Shown in pieces: positions 47,362-57,232 of a stretch of 64,000 nt of DNA. Position numbers and translations under genes: made by a program. Below the pieces are notes generated by a model. It saw only the letters and a list, made by a program, of their open reading frames with translations, made no database searches and had not been told where the DNA came from. The stretch comes from Alkalinema sp. CACIAM 70d (lineage in GTDB: Bacteria > Cyanobacteriota > Cyanobacteriia > Leptolyngbyales > Leptolyngbyaceae). The stretch lies in assembly GCA_002148405.1 (NCBI GenBank), contig MUGG01000098.1:186001-250000 (forward strand). The letters run 5' to 3'. The stretch's first letter is position 1. Each line of letters begins with the position of its first letter.

Positions 47362-49617
47362 CTAGCGCGACGATCGTACAGGTGTTGACAGGGGAGAACT
47401 GGGGGGCGGATTACTGGAATCTAGGTAGTAGGCTGTATAGAGATTCGTCGGCACTTTACGCGAATCATTGGCCACCACTCCAAACACCTTGGTCGGCAGG
47501 AAGTTAAGGGTTTCCAAAACATGCTCGTAGGCATCTCGATTGGTTTTGCCCACCCGTGCCACGAGTAGTAGGCCATCGGTTTTGGCTGCTACTAGATGGG
47601 CATCAGAAAGACCCGCTAGGGGAGGTGTGTCATAAATCACCAAGTCATAGCGCTCTTGTAGGTGCTCCATGACCTCCTGCATATAGGGAGAGGAGAGCAA
47701 GGTAACGGGGTCAGCGGTGGGCTGCCCTGCTGTAAGCACATGAATTTGCTCATTCAGCGAGGAAACTTGAATAAAGGCTTGAGGATCCCCGTGATCGGTA
47801 ATCAAGTCGCTGAGTCCGTGGGCGTTGGAGACCCCTAAGCGGCTATGTAATTGCGGATAGCGTAACTCCGTGTCCACGAGCAGAACCCGTTGTCCCATGG
47901 ACGCAGCGGCTTGCGCCAAATAGGTTGCCGTTGTGGATTTGCCATCCTGGGGCGTGGGAGAACTGATAGCGATCGATCGAATCGGTCGATCGGCATTCAG
48001 GAGGCGCAAATTGGTTTGCAGGAGCCGGAAGGATTCTAAAAAGGGCAAGGCTCCAAAGGCATTGGATTGGCTGGCCGTCAGCATCATACGATTGGGCTGA
48101 AAGAGGCTAGCAGCTGTGGCGTTATCTACTACGGCAAAGAGTTCTTGGTTGAAGGGGATGACGCCCAAGAGGGGTAATTTACTCGCTTTTTTGATTTCCT
48201 GAGGCGTGTGAAAGACGTTACTCATGCGATCGACAATTACAGCGGTAATAATGCCCAACACTAAGCCCAATACTCCACCCAAGAGCAAATTGGTCTGTAA
48301 GCTTGACAGTTGCGGGGAAATGGTTGGGGTAACGATTTCCCAGGGAGTTTGCCGCTGTCCTGCATCGATATCTAGGGCCGATCGCTTAGCCAAGAACTGA
48401 TCGAGGTTGTCTGTAGAAACCTTCAATTCCCGTTGAATATCGGTATATTCCCGAGCAATATTAGAAAGATTCTTAATGCGCTGAGCCAGTTCCTCTTCCG
48501 TTTTGCGCAAAGCCCGATCGCGCTCGGCATAGTCCCGCACTTGGCTGGCCACTTCTTCCCGAACCCGTTCCGCTTCTCGCTCCAACAGCGGCATGAGCTT
48601 AGCTCGGTTATCCCGAAGAATTTGCATATCTTCAGAACCCGCTTCGTAAATACTGCCCTGTTCAGCAATTTTGGCGTCCAGTGCTAGCAATTGTCCTAGC
48701 AGTTGCTTGTAGGTGTCGCTTTGCTTCAAAGCCAGGGTAGCAGTGCGATCGCTAGGTGATCGATCGATTTCGTTCTGCAATTCCTGGTACAGCCCCATGG
48801 ACTGCTTCAACTGCACTTCATTGTCCAGCCGTTGTCGCCGAAAAGTGGCTATTTGATCTGAAAGTTCGCGGCTTTGGGACTCAGGGTCAAAGAAGGTGTT
48901 CTGCTGCCGGAAGGACTGCAACTTGCCTTGCCAATAGCTCACCTGATCTTTTAACGGTTTTAACTGTTCGTCAATAAAGGTAATTCCCTTTTTAGTATCC
49001 GATAGCCGATCTTGAAGGGCATAGTCAATGTAGCGTTTGCCCAGAGCATCCAGAACATCTTTGACCCGTTCGCTACTGGAGTCGTTGTACTGCACCTCAA
49101 AGATATCCGTTTCCCCCACGGGTTTGACTTGCAGACCTTTAACGATCGATCCGTAATTAATATCTGGATATTTTCCCTTTAACTGCTCCACCACGGGTTC
49201 GACTAGGGTGGGACTGGTTAAGAGGCGGAGTTTGGTTTCGTCGTAGCCCTTGGCAGCCCCAGTCGGCGATCGCTGTTCTTCCCGCAGGGCCTGGGGCAAG
49301 GAGGAAACCACTTGGTTTTCCACCGTCACCGGTCGGGTCAAAATTTGTAGGGTGGCTCGATAGGTTGGATCCAGCTTGCCTTTGGCTGCTGCTGCCGTTG
49401 CCACAACGGTGGTGATGCCCAGAATAATCAAAGCTCGCCGTTTAAGAATAGACAGCAACTGGCTGATATCTAGAACATCATTCTCTTCGTTCGGACGAGG
49501 CTGGTTTCCTCCCATGGCAGGTAACCAGGAGGAACGTTGACTATTTCCAGGCGTAGACGAGGGGGGAATTGATGGGGGAAATCCACTTTCCATTCTGACC
49601 TCAAGGGGATTAGACAA
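47362..49617 (-). CDS. Wzc-like polysaccharide co-polymerase and tyrosine kinase
   Basis: 751 residues. Residues about 50-460 are a Wzz/chain-length domain with two membrane spans (about 60-85 and 440-460) and a periplasmic coiled coil (LQNEIDRSPSDRTATLAL). A BY-kinase ATPase follows (about 535-720): Walker A SPTPQDGKSTTAT, A' VLLVDTELRYPQ and Walker B LVIYDTPPLAGLSD. The C-terminal tail has only two or three tyrosines (NLYTAYYL) rather than a full cluster. It acts in exopolysaccharide export with the Wza-like gene 56 bp upstream. Confidence 0.92.
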   Translation of the reverse strand: MSNPLEVRMESGFPPSIPPSSTPGNSQRSSWLPAMGGNQPRPNEENDVLDISQLLSILKRRALIILGITTVVATAAAAKGKLDPTYRATLQILTRPVTVENQVVSSLPQALREEQRSPTGAAKGYDETKLRLLTSPTLVEPVVEQLKGKYPDINYGSIVKGLQVKPVGETDIFEVQYNDSSSERVKDVLDALGKRYIDYALQDRLSDTKKGITFIDEQLKPLKDQVSYWQGKLQSFRQQNTFFDPESQSRELSDQIATFRRQRLDNEVQLKQSMGLYQELQNEIDRSPSDRTATLALKQSDTYKQLLGQLLALDAKIAEQGSIYEAGSEDMQILRDNRAKLMPLLEREAERVREEVASQVRDYAERDRALRKTEEELAQRIKNLSNIAREYTDIQRELKVSTDNLDQFLAKRSALDIDAGQRQTPWEIVTPTISPQLSSLQTNLLLGGVLGLVLGIITAVIVDRMSNVFHTPQEIKKASKLPLLGVIPFNQELFAVVDNATAASLFQPNRMMLTASQSNAFGALPFLESFRLLQTNLRLLNADRPIRSIAISSPTPQDGKSTTATYLAQAAASMGQRVLLVDTELRYPQLHSRLGVSNAHGLSDLITDHGDPQAFIQVSSLNEQIHVLTAGQPTADPVTLLSSPYMQEVMEHLQERYDLVIYDTPPLAGLSDAHLVAAKTDGLLLVARVGKTNRDAYEHVLETLNFLPTKVFGVVANDSRKVPTNLYTAYYLDSSNPPPSSPLSTPVRSSR

Positions 49618-49673
49618 ACAGTTGCAGTGAGGACCGCGTAATTTCAGGATGGAGACCTGCTTTCATTATCGTC

Positions 49674-51212
49674 CTAAGGCCCGCCAAAGATGGCTCGAAA
49701 CACACTGATGATGCCACCGAGCGGCCCAAAGACTTGACCCGATTCTCCAAAAATCGAAAGACCCGAGCGCTTCACAATAATGACATCTTCATTACGCAGC
49801 GGCGGATTATTGGCTTCATCATATCCTGCGGCTAAATCAACCTTGACCTCCCGCTTTACCGCAGTACCATCCGGATTGAGTCGAACAAAGTCAACCTTAC
49901 TGCGGATAGCTCGGCTGTTAAAGCCACCTGCTGTCAAAATGGCTTTGTTCAAGGGAGTATTCGGTGGAACTTCGATGACACCCGGTGTCCCCACTTCACC
50001 CATGACAGCAACACGGATGCGATCGGGCGAAAAACTTGCAGCAGAGGCAGTGGCAATTTCAGCATTGGTGAGATTGGTTGCCTGGGGTACGACGATCGTA
50101 TCGCGATCTTGCAAAATCAGATCTTGGGTTTGATCACCCGACTGCAATAAAGCCCAAAGATCAACCTTAAAGGTCTGCTGAGTTCCCTGTTGCGTGATTC
50201 GTCGGACTTCAATATTCCGCAGGTTGGCCATGGGCTTGATACCCCCTGCGGTTTGAATGGCCCGGGTGAGGGTTGGGAAAATGCGAGCTTGGTTAAAGGA
50301 ATCCCGTGCTTCCCCCGGAATCCCTGCCGTGGGAACCCGAACACTACTTTCTACCGTGTGGGTACCGGGACGATAGACTTCGCCGACCACCGTAATATTC
50401 AAGGGCTGAATTTTTTCTGCGGAAAAACTTGTTGTAGCTAACTGATAAGAGTCGGTCAAATCAAGTTTTTCTGCGGTAGGAACAAAAATAGAATCCCCAT
50501 CCCGCAGCACCACATCTTGGCTGGTATCCCCATTGCGGACGAATTCCCATAGGTTAACGGTATATACTTGCCCCGTTCCACCCCGCTGGGCTCGACGAAT
50601 TTCAACGCGATTCAAATCGGCGGATTGGGTAATGCCTCCTGCTAGTTTGAGGGCACGGGTCAGGGTGGGTAAGTTGGCAGAACCGACGATATTACCCGTA
50701 TCACTAACCGGGTTAAGCGTCACATCGTAGGCTCCCCGCCGACTGACTTCTCCGGCAACGGTCACCTTGACTGGTCGCGGCGTTAACAGTGTGATGGTGA
50801 CGACGGGATAGCGCAAAACTTTACGATACTTTTCAGTCGCACGGGCCGTTGCTTCCGTCAAGGACAGGCCCCGCACAGGCAAGGATCCGAATTGCAAAAG
50901 ACTAATGGTTCCATCCACTAGAACTTGGGTTTCTAGCGAGTACTGGGGGGCTTTGAGCACATCAATTTTGACCCGATCGCCGGGGCCCAGGATGTAGTCT
51001 TCATCAATGGGGGGGCGATTGATGACCGGGGCCACCGCATTGGGTGGAAATTGTGTCGATCGCTGGGGCAGTGAGGTTTGCGCAAGGGCACTTGACGGCA
51101 GCAAACCAACCATGGTTGCTAGCAGACTGGTACTAACTGCGCAGGTTTTCAACAGGCCAACACGCACTAGACCCATGCTGCAATTGGAATGAGGATAAAG
51201 TCGGACAACCAT
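49674..51212 (-). CDS. Wza-like polysaccharide export protein
   Basis: 512 residues. A signal peptide ends at SSALAQTS (about residue 45). The export domain begins with YILGPGDRVKIDVLKAPQYS; SLBB-type repeats follow (TVAGEVSRRGAYDV, TVVGEVYRPGTHTV, VMGEVGTPGVIEVPPN), each with LTRALKLAGGI or a similar segment. No lipobox Cys at the signal end, as is common in cyanobacteria. It is probably the outer-membrane channel that pairs with the Wzc-like kinase downstream. Confidence 0.9.
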   Translation of the reverse strand: MVVRLYPHSNCSMGLVRVGLLKTCAVSTSLLATMVGLLPSSALAQTSLPQRSTQFPPNAVAPVINRPPIDEDYILGPGDRVKIDVLKAPQYSLETQVLVDGTISLLQFGSLPVRGLSLTEATARATEKYRKVLRYPVVTITLLTPRPVKVTVAGEVSRRGAYDVTLNPVSDTGNIVGSANLPTLTRALKLAGGITQSADLNRVEIRRAQRGGTGQVYTVNLWEFVRNGDTSQDVVLRDGDSIFVPTAEKLDLTDSYQLATTSFSAEKIQPLNITVVGEVYRPGTHTVESSVRVPTAGIPGEARDSFNQARIFPTLTRAIQTAGGIKPMANLRNIEVRRITQQGTQQTFKVDLWALLQSGDQTQDLILQDRDTIVVPQATNLTNAEIATASAASFSPDRIRVAVMGEVGTPGVIEVPPNTPLNKAILTAGGFNSRAIRSKVDFVRLNPDGTAVKREVKVDLAAGYDEANNPPLRNEDVIIVKRSGLSIFGESGQVFGPLGGIISVFRAIFGGP

Positions 51213-51517
51213 AGGGAAGCAACCTGTGGAACACCAAAAATAAGAACGACTACAATTGAATGATTTAGCTTTAACGATTTAGTTTGACTAATTTAGCTTT
51301 AACGGTTTCACTTTAGCGACATGACGGAAAGCATGAACTGAGAAGTTTAAGCTTTCCGGAGAAAGGTTACTAAGAAAGACTATTCAGAAGCAAAATAGTT
51401 CCTATTAACACTTCCCCAGTTCTAACACCTCGGTGAAATTATTGAACCTTCTCATCCGGGAGGATTTGCAAACTCTTCATCTAAGGCCAAATCTAAAGCG
51501 GGTGGTCATTCAACCCT
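51213..51517. other. Intergenic region with short direct repeat
   Basis: 305 bp upstream of the Wza-like gene. TTTAGCTTTAACGRTTT occurs twice near 51266-51307. Probably the promoter region of the exporter/kinase pair; no consensus site is recognised. Confidence 0.5.
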
Positions 51518-53107
51518 TTACGATCGAACCTTTCGCTTGATAAGTCGGTTTTGGATCCATAGAAAGCTACCCAGGGCAAGGCTGGCCAATCCTAGGCACA
51601 ACCCCCACAATGGCCACCCAAATCCTTGAGTTTGGCTCATTAACAAGGTTAATCCCAAAGTGGGCAATGCTAATCCAATTGTGAGTACTAAGCTCCTAAC
51701 AACTGGATTCATGCGGGTAATGCTTAAACTTTGGCCAAGCAGAATGCCTAAAGGTGCACAGAAAAATAAGTAATAAAAGCTCTGGTAGGCCACCATTGCC
51801 TTAGGCGTAAGGCGAAGGCTACGACCATTACTGGGAAATAGAAAGCGAACTAAGCTAATTTCTGGGGTCAACTGCAAAACATGACGTTGCTCGGGGCGAT
51901 CGATATACAACGATAGAATGCCTTGCCGATAGGTCACCACCAAGCGATGGACTTGATGGGGCGTCAGCGCATTGGGCACCGTGAGGCTAATCAGATCGCC
52001 ATTGTTACCCGCCATGGGGGTGCGTAGACGAACGGTAATGTTATCTCCTCCTTGACCCAGGGTGAAATTTCGATGAGTAGTATCTTGGGAAAGAGAAATA
52101 ATCCGAGCTGGCCCCGTTTGATCCAGGGTGTGGGTTTTCGCGACGACCACAGCGGTTAATTCCTGCGATCGTTCGATCGCGGTGGAGAGGTGGGTAGCGG
52201 GTTGATTAGAAAGCAGCCATTGCTCTGGGTGGGTCACGGCCCCTTGGGTCTCTGCAACGGCTTCAGGGGTTTTGCCTTGCCAAGTTAAGGTAGGCCCATG
52301 GCCGCTGCGATCGCCGTAGGGCCCTGAGCCTTCAAAGCGATAGTCAGCAATGGGACTGGGTAAAGCCGGGGAAGGCATCTGCAACAGCTTGGCAATTTCG
52401 TCTTCAGATAAGGCACGATCGGCCATCATGAAGGCTTTGACTTCGCCATCCCAGGGGCGATCGCCGGTGACTTCGTTACCGATTACTAGCGGATAATGAC
52501 TATCCCAACCTTGAATTTGGGCAGATTTCTGAAGCCCGATCGGCAGAATAATCATCATTCCGGCCCAAGTAATCAGCAGCAGGGCAACCACACGGGGATT
52601 CCGCCAACTCCGCTTCACCCACTGCCACCAGCGGGCATCCGATCGCAACCACTGCTTTGCCAACCACCACAGTCCTGCTCCTAAAAACCCCCCTAGCGTG
52701 TTTGTGACCACATCGTTAATGCTGGTCGATCGGGAGGGCAAAAAAGTTTGCAATAGTTCAACCAAACAGGATAAACCGGTGCTGGCCAGAACCGTGACTA
52801 GCCAAGGGGAAAGTCGCTGGAGGAAATCCGTTGCGGCGAATGGCCCTTGCTGCCGTCCTCGCTGCAACCAAGCCATTCCCGCAAACCCGTAGGGCATGAA
52901 TAGCAAGATATTGTTGTAGCGATCTTCCCACGTCGTAGTGCTGAAGAAAAATTCGTCGATCGCGGCTTTTAGGCTCCAATCTGCGATCGAGAATTTGAAG
53001 GGCAATAGGGTGCCGACCAGAATCACGATCGTGCTAGCGATCAACACCCAAAACGACCAATGCAAGGCGGGAATCCAGCGCTGAAACCGGGAAGCGTGGC
53101 GCGTCAT
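51518..53107 (-). CDS. VanZ family protein with LamG-like domain
   Basis: 529 residues. Residues 1-200 are a VanZ-type membrane domain with several spans (LIASTIVILVGTLLPFKF, ILLFMPYGFAGMAWL, FLPSRSTSINDVVTNTLGGF). A periplasmic LamG/concanavalin-like domain follows (about 220-410: WDGEVKAFMMADRALSEDEI, VHRLVVTYRQGILSLYID). Three C-terminal hydrophobic segments end the protein. VanZ/LamG proteins occur in exopolysaccharide loci, which suits the place upstream of the Wza/Wzc genes. Precise role unknown. Confidence 0.83.
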   Translation of the reverse strand: MTRHASRFQRWIPALHWSFWVLIASTIVILVGTLLPFKFSIADWSLKAAIDEFFFSTTTWEDRYNNILLFMPYGFAGMAWLQRGRQQGPFAATDFLQRLSPWLVTVLASTGLSCLVELLQTFLPSRSTSINDVVTNTLGGFLGAGLWWLAKQWLRSDARWWQWVKRSWRNPRVVALLLITWAGMMIILPIGLQKSAQIQGWDSHYPLVIGNEVTGDRPWDGEVKAFMMADRALSEDEIAKLLQMPSPALPSPIADYRFEGSGPYGDRSGHGPTLTWQGKTPEAVAETQGAVTHPEQWLLSNQPATHLSTAIERSQELTAVVVAKTHTLDQTGPARIISLSQDTTHRNFTLGQGGDNITVRLRTPMAGNNGDLISLTVPNALTPHQVHRLVVTYRQGILSLYIDRPEQRHVLQLTPEISLVRFLFPSNGRSLRLTPKAMVAYQSFYYLFFCAPLGILLGQSLSITRMNPVVRSLVLTIGLALPTLGLTLLMSQTQGFGWPLWGLCLGLASLALGSFLWIQNRLIKRKVRS

Positions 53108-53216
53108 AGTTTATTCTCCAAATTGAGCCAAGATTGAGCAAACTAGAGCAAGCAAATAGAGTAAATTAACCAGTGAATCAATGACGCTTAGGTAAATCGG
53201 TGATTGAAATGAGAAA

Positions 53217-54437
53217 TTAACAGGAACTCAGCGGAATTTGAGTTGAAGCAGGGGCAGGAATTTGGGCCACGATCGCCTGTCCGATTTCCAAGGAAGACGT
53301 GGCCGCAGGGGAAGGGGCATTACAAACATGCAACGCAGCCCCATCCGGGATTAACAGAAAATCATCCACCAGTTTGCCATCGGGTTGGAGGGCTTGGGCC
53401 CGTACCCCCGCATGGGTGGGAATCAAATCCGCCGATTGCACCTCTGGAATCAGCCGTTGCAAACTGCTGACAAAGAGCGATTTGAACAGCGATCGCAGGA
53501 CTTCCTGGGCTCCCTGATCAGCATGTTTGGCCGCTAATTTCCAAAAACCGCCGTAGGTCAAGGTATCCCAAGCATCCCGCCAGTCAAAGTCGGTTTTGTG
53601 ATAGCCCTCGCGCTTGAGGCTGAGCACTGCGTTGGGGCCTGCGTGCACAGTACCGTCAATCATGCGGGTAAAGTGTACGCCCAAAAAGGGAAAGCTGGGA
53701 TTGGGCACGGGGTAAATCAAGCCTTTGACAAGATGGCGTTTTTCCGGCACCAATTCATAATATTCCCCTCGGAAGGGCACAATTTTGGCGGGGACAGTGG
53801 CTCCAGTTTGCTGGGCAATGCGATCGCTCTGCAATCCGGCGCAGTTGATTAAAAATCGCGCTTCAAACGTACCTGTCGAAGTTTCCAGGACGATGCCGGA
53901 GGGGTTGGACGTAATAATGCGATCGACGCGAGTATTACAGCGCAGATCAGCCCCTTGCTGCTGGGCTAATTCCGCATATTTCCGGCAGACGGCTTTGTAA
54001 TCGGCAATGCCCGTGGAAGCAACGTGAATCCCCGCTAAACAAGCCACATAGGGTTCATAGTCCTTCACTTCTTCAGCGGTAATTTTGCGCACGGGTAAGC
54101 CATTTTGCAAGCCCCGTTGATAGAGATTTTCCAACAGCGGCAACTCTTCCGGTTCCGTCGCCACAATCACCTTGCCGCAGACTTCGTGGGGCAGGTCGTG
54201 CGCTTGGCAAAACTGCACCATCGATCGACTGCCATCCCGGCAGAATTTCGCTTTAAAGCTACCGGGTTTGTAATAAATCCCTGAATGGATTACACCACTG
54301 TTATTTCCTGTTTGATGGTGCGCCCATTCTGCTTCTTTTTCCAGTAGTAGAATCTTGGCCTGGGGATAGCGTTGCCCTAAGGCCATCGCTGTGGAAAGAC
54401 CCACAATGCCGCCACCCACGATCGCATAGTCGTACAT
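53217..54437 (-). CDS. lhgO: L-2-hydroxyglutarate oxidase
   Basis: FAD-dependent oxidase, 406 residues, converting L-2-hydroxyglutarate to 2-oxoglutarate. The N-terminal dinucleotide fold YDYAIVGGGIVGLSTAMAL is followed by the family blocks HHQTGNNSGVIHSGIYY, FLINCAGLQSDRIA, PFRGEYYELVPE and YPVPNPSFPFLGVHFTRM, then THAGVRAQALQPDG near the C-terminus. No other 2-hydroxyglutarate gene is near. The 2-oxoglutarate dioxygenase two genes upstream would use its product. Confidence 0.93.
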   Translation of the reverse strand: MYDYAIVGGGIVGLSTAMALGQRYPQAKILLLEKEAEWAHHQTGNNSGVIHSGIYYKPGSFKAKFCRDGSRSMVQFCQAHDLPHEVCGKVIVATEPEELPLLENLYQRGLQNGLPVRKITAEEVKDYEPYVACLAGIHVASTGIADYKAVCRKYAELAQQQGADLRCNTRVDRIITSNPSGIVLETSTGTFEARFLINCAGLQSDRIAQQTGATVPAKIVPFRGEYYELVPEKRHLVKGLIYPVPNPSFPFLGVHFTRMIDGTVHAGPNAVLSLKREGYHKTDFDWRDAWDTLTYGGFWKLAAKHADQGAQEVLRSLFKSLFVSSLQRLIPEVQSADLIPTHAGVRAQALQPDGKLVDDFLLIPDGAALHVCNAPSPAATSSLEIGQAIVAQIPAPASTQIPLSSC

Positions 54438-54613
54438 CCTAGTCTCCCGATTTAATTGACCCTGATTAGTGAATCATCTTGACCTTTACTTTATGGCCAA
54501 ATCGTAATGCAAATAGGCTGGCTTGGGTGTTCTCGGAGATGGCCCCGCGATCGCCCCAAACCAGCCCTTTCATCCTGAAACCGTAGAATTCAGCCGTTAA
54601 TTCAATTGCGTGA

Positions 54614-55834
54614 TTAAATTGCGACTACCGTGGTTTTCACCCCCATGCCATCCAGCATGGTTTGAATTTCATCGCAGTAAATCGCATTCATGACAATCAC
54701 TTCATCCGGCTGGTATTCCTTGAGGAATTCCGGTGACTGGATCTGCTTGCCTACACCCGGAATAAAGCGGCCCTGGCGATGGGGGTTAATATCTACAATG
54801 CATTCCACCAATTCCTTCGTATTCAGCGTGGTTAAAAAGGCCACACATTTGGAGCCAGACCCCCACACAGCAACCCGTTTGCCCTCTGCTTTCATGGTTT
54901 CCAGGTGGGTTTTCCAATGTTCCAGCTTCGGCCCGATTTGGGTCGCAAACCGTTCCACATCTTGGGCCACGGCTTCCACGCTTTCCTCAGCGGGATGGAT
55001 TTTATCGGAAATGCCAGCCACAGGTTTGGCTTCAATCATTAAGTATTGATCGCCGTAATCCAAGTACAGATCAATGACTTCGAAGCCAGCTTTGCGGAAG
55101 AGTCGCGCTAGGGTACCCGGCGTGAAGTAGGAGCAGTGCTCGTAGTAGATGTCTTCAAAGGCTTGATCACGCAGCACTCGACCCATGTCAGGAATCTCAA
55201 AAAAGACGATCGTATCCAGCCGATCGCCAATGGATTTCCGCACGGTTTGTACCAGTTCTTCCGTTTGGTGAATGTGCTCTAGGGTATGGCGACAGCAGAT
55301 AAATTCACCGACTTGATCGCTGTGCTTTTCAGAATAGTATTCCTGGATAAATTTCACACGACTGACCGCAGCACTCTGAACCCGTCCCACGATCGCGCTG
55401 GGATCAATCCCGACCCCAGAGCTATTGCTGAGTTCGCACATCATCAACAGAAAATCACCTTTGCTGCAACCAATTTCAACAATGTGCTTATCGTTGAGGT
55501 TGTACTTATCGATCAACCGTTGGGCCAAGCGTCCGGCAAAGGAATTAAAGGTGGGTGAAAAACTTTGTTGATCTTCGTAAATCGGCGAATAGTCAGCGTG
55601 TTTGGCATCGTAGGCCACATTGGTAATAAAACCGCAATGGGGACAGAAGCCCAACACCACATCCCCCGTGGGAAAATTTACCGCTTCTTCTTCGCTGCCC
55701 ATCATCAGGCAACTGTGCACCGGAACGTTCCGCACTTCATAAAAGACATGGAGTTCACCATGGCCGCAGCTGGGGCAGGCTTGCTGGACGGGGCGGGTTC
55801 CAGCGGGGATGGGAGTGGTAGAAGTTTGAGTCAT
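54614..55834 (-). CDS. Class I SAM methyltransferase with N-terminal zinc motif (sugar C-methyltransferase type)
   Basis: 406 residues from ATG 55834; an upstream ATG at 55924 would add 30 unlike residues. A zinc-binding start (ACPSCGHGELHV, then GFCPHCGFITN) precedes the SAM domain (IVEIGCSKGDFLLMMCELSN, EFICCRHTLEHIHQ). The C-terminal third has GKRVAVWGSGSKCVAFLTTL and a nucleotide-binding-like strand, the layout of TDP-sugar C-methyltransferases. The Cys-His pair within 80 residues matches that family. Probably modifies a sugar of the nearby polysaccharide. Confidence 0.85.
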   Translation of the reverse strand: MTQTSTTPIPAGTRPVQQACPSCGHGELHVFYEVRNVPVHSCLMMGSEEEAVNFPTGDVVLGFCPHCGFITNVAYDAKHADYSPIYEDQQSFSPTFNSFAGRLAQRLIDKYNLNDKHIVEIGCSKGDFLLMMCELSNSSGVGIDPSAIVGRVQSAAVSRVKFIQEYYSEKHSDQVGEFICCRHTLEHIHQTEELVQTVRKSIGDRLDTIVFFEIPDMGRVLRDQAFEDIYYEHCSYFTPGTLARLFRKAGFEVIDLYLDYGDQYLMIEAKPVAGISDKIHPAEESVEAVAQDVERFATQIGPKLEHWKTHLETMKAEGKRVAVWGSGSKCVAFLTTLNTKELVECIVDINPHRQGRFIPGVGKQIQSPEFLKEYQPDEVIVMNAIYCDEIQTMLDGMGVKTTVVAI

Positions 55835-55973
55835 GATTTCCAATAATGCTGAACTGGACGAATACGATCGCAAGATTGACGGGCGAGATATCTGCAATTC
55901 CAACACTAGTACGATTGCCAGCATACTAGTGTTTCAAGATCTACGGTTGCAAGATTTACACTGACACCATCGC

Positions 55974-56906
55974 CTAGGCTTTAATAGTTGCTGGTGTGAA
56001 GATCAAAGCATCCTCAGGAGCCTGATCGACGCCAACGTCATATTTGGCCACAATTTCTTCTGGCAGACGGCTCAGATCGCTTCCTCGCATAAAATCGCGC
56101 AGAGAAGTGCCCGTTGGATGGGAATCGACGTTGGGTGCACCCCCCATATTCACCACTTCATCTAGGTGAACCGTGCGGAAATCAATGCTGTAGCGGGTGA
56201 AACCGGAGGTATTGGGCACGGTGGAGTGCATCTGCGCCCCTGCGAACAGGACGATCCCACCCGGTGGGCAAACAAAGCGAACCTGCGGTTCTAACTCGAT
56301 CGTTTCAGTCGCGTGGGGTTGCTTGCGGGTATCGGACTTGATGTGTTGGGAGGCGTTTTTACGTCCGTTGCGATTCCAATCGTAATAGTTAAACGTATGG
56401 GATTCGTTGCTAACGCCTTGGCTCCAGTATTTCGGATGGAAGGCCATGGAGCATTCCGATTCAATGTCGTAAATGGGCAACCACCAATTCAGTTGGCACA
56501 TGGGTGCAGAATACCAAGTATCTCGGTGGGGATGGTGGGCATAGCCAACACCACTGGTCAGGTAATTATTCGCGGTGACCATCCGCAGACGGGGTACATC
56601 CAGATAGGTGGATTCCAGATCGCAGGCAAATTCGCGCAAAATATCCTGAATCAGCCCTTTGGTCTTGGGATGGTGAATAAACTGGGGCTTCAGGGGTGCG
56701 ACAATTTCAACATACTGCTCAACCGACATTTCATACTGCGCCAGCTTCGGATCTAAGCCACCGAAGGCTTCTTCGATCATGGTTCGAGCATGGTCAATCA
56801 GCGCGATCGTGCTTGGGCGAGGGGAATACACGAAGATTTGACCATCGTAGAGCCGTTGACGACGCAGGTCATCGCTCACATTGGCATCAAAATAAACAGT
56901 GTGCAT
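55974..56906 (-). CDS. 2-oxoglutarate/Fe(II)-dependent dioxygenase-like protein
   Basis: 310 residues. The Fe(II) ligands fit HHPHRDTWYS (H-X-D) and AGAQMHSTVPNTS with TRYSIDFRTVH (distal His and 2-oxoglutarate Arg), on a double-stranded beta-helix of the phytanoyl-CoA dioxygenase kind. QLNWWLPIYDIESECSMAFH is the substrate-side loop. It lies 139 bp upstream of the methyltransferase on the same strand, so the two may modify one small molecule or sugar. Substrate unknown. Confidence 0.85.
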   Translation of the reverse strand: MHTVYFDANVSDDLRRQRLYDGQIFVYSPRPSTIALIDHARTMIEEAFGGLDPKLAQYEMSVEQYVEIVAPLKPQFIHHPKTKGLIQDILREFACDLESTYLDVPRLRMVTANNYLTSGVGYAHHPHRDTWYSAPMCQLNWWLPIYDIESECSMAFHPKYWSQGVSNESHTFNYYDWNRNGRKNASQHIKSDTRKQPHATETIELEPQVRFVCPPGGIVLFAGAQMHSTVPNTSGFTRYSIDFRTVHLDEVVNMGGAPNVDSHPTGTSLRDFMRGSDLSRLPEEIVAKYDVGVDQAPEDALIFTPATIKA

Positions 56907-57232
56907 AGCAATAAATCCTTAATTCCCTGAACCGAGATACCAGTATTAACCACCCGGATGGGTATCTGAATGATCCGTGTTTTTACGCTACCCACGACTC
57001 TAGCCGCTTCCCCAGAACTCAACAAGCGACTTCATTGAGTCTTCAAAGGAGAATTGTGGAATTTACGCAACTATCCCAGTCTAGAGAGGGGGCTAGACCC
57101 TAGGGGGCGGCTAACCATTCCTAGGTTGACTCTGTTTACCTAGGTTAAAGATTTTACAAAGTCTTTAACCTAATCTAGCCCTTCACCTAATCTAGGCGGT
57201 AACTCGATCCAGGCTATAGCTCGATCGCATAT
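56907..57232. other. Intergenic region after smc with hairpin
   Basis: 326 bp between the end of smc and the start of the dioxygenase gene, both on the minus strand. TAGGTTAAAGA (57141-57151) is exactly complementary to TCTTTAACCTA (57162-57172), with a 10-base loop. No long T tract follows on either strand. Possibly the smc terminator or a dioxygenase operator. Confidence 0.55.
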
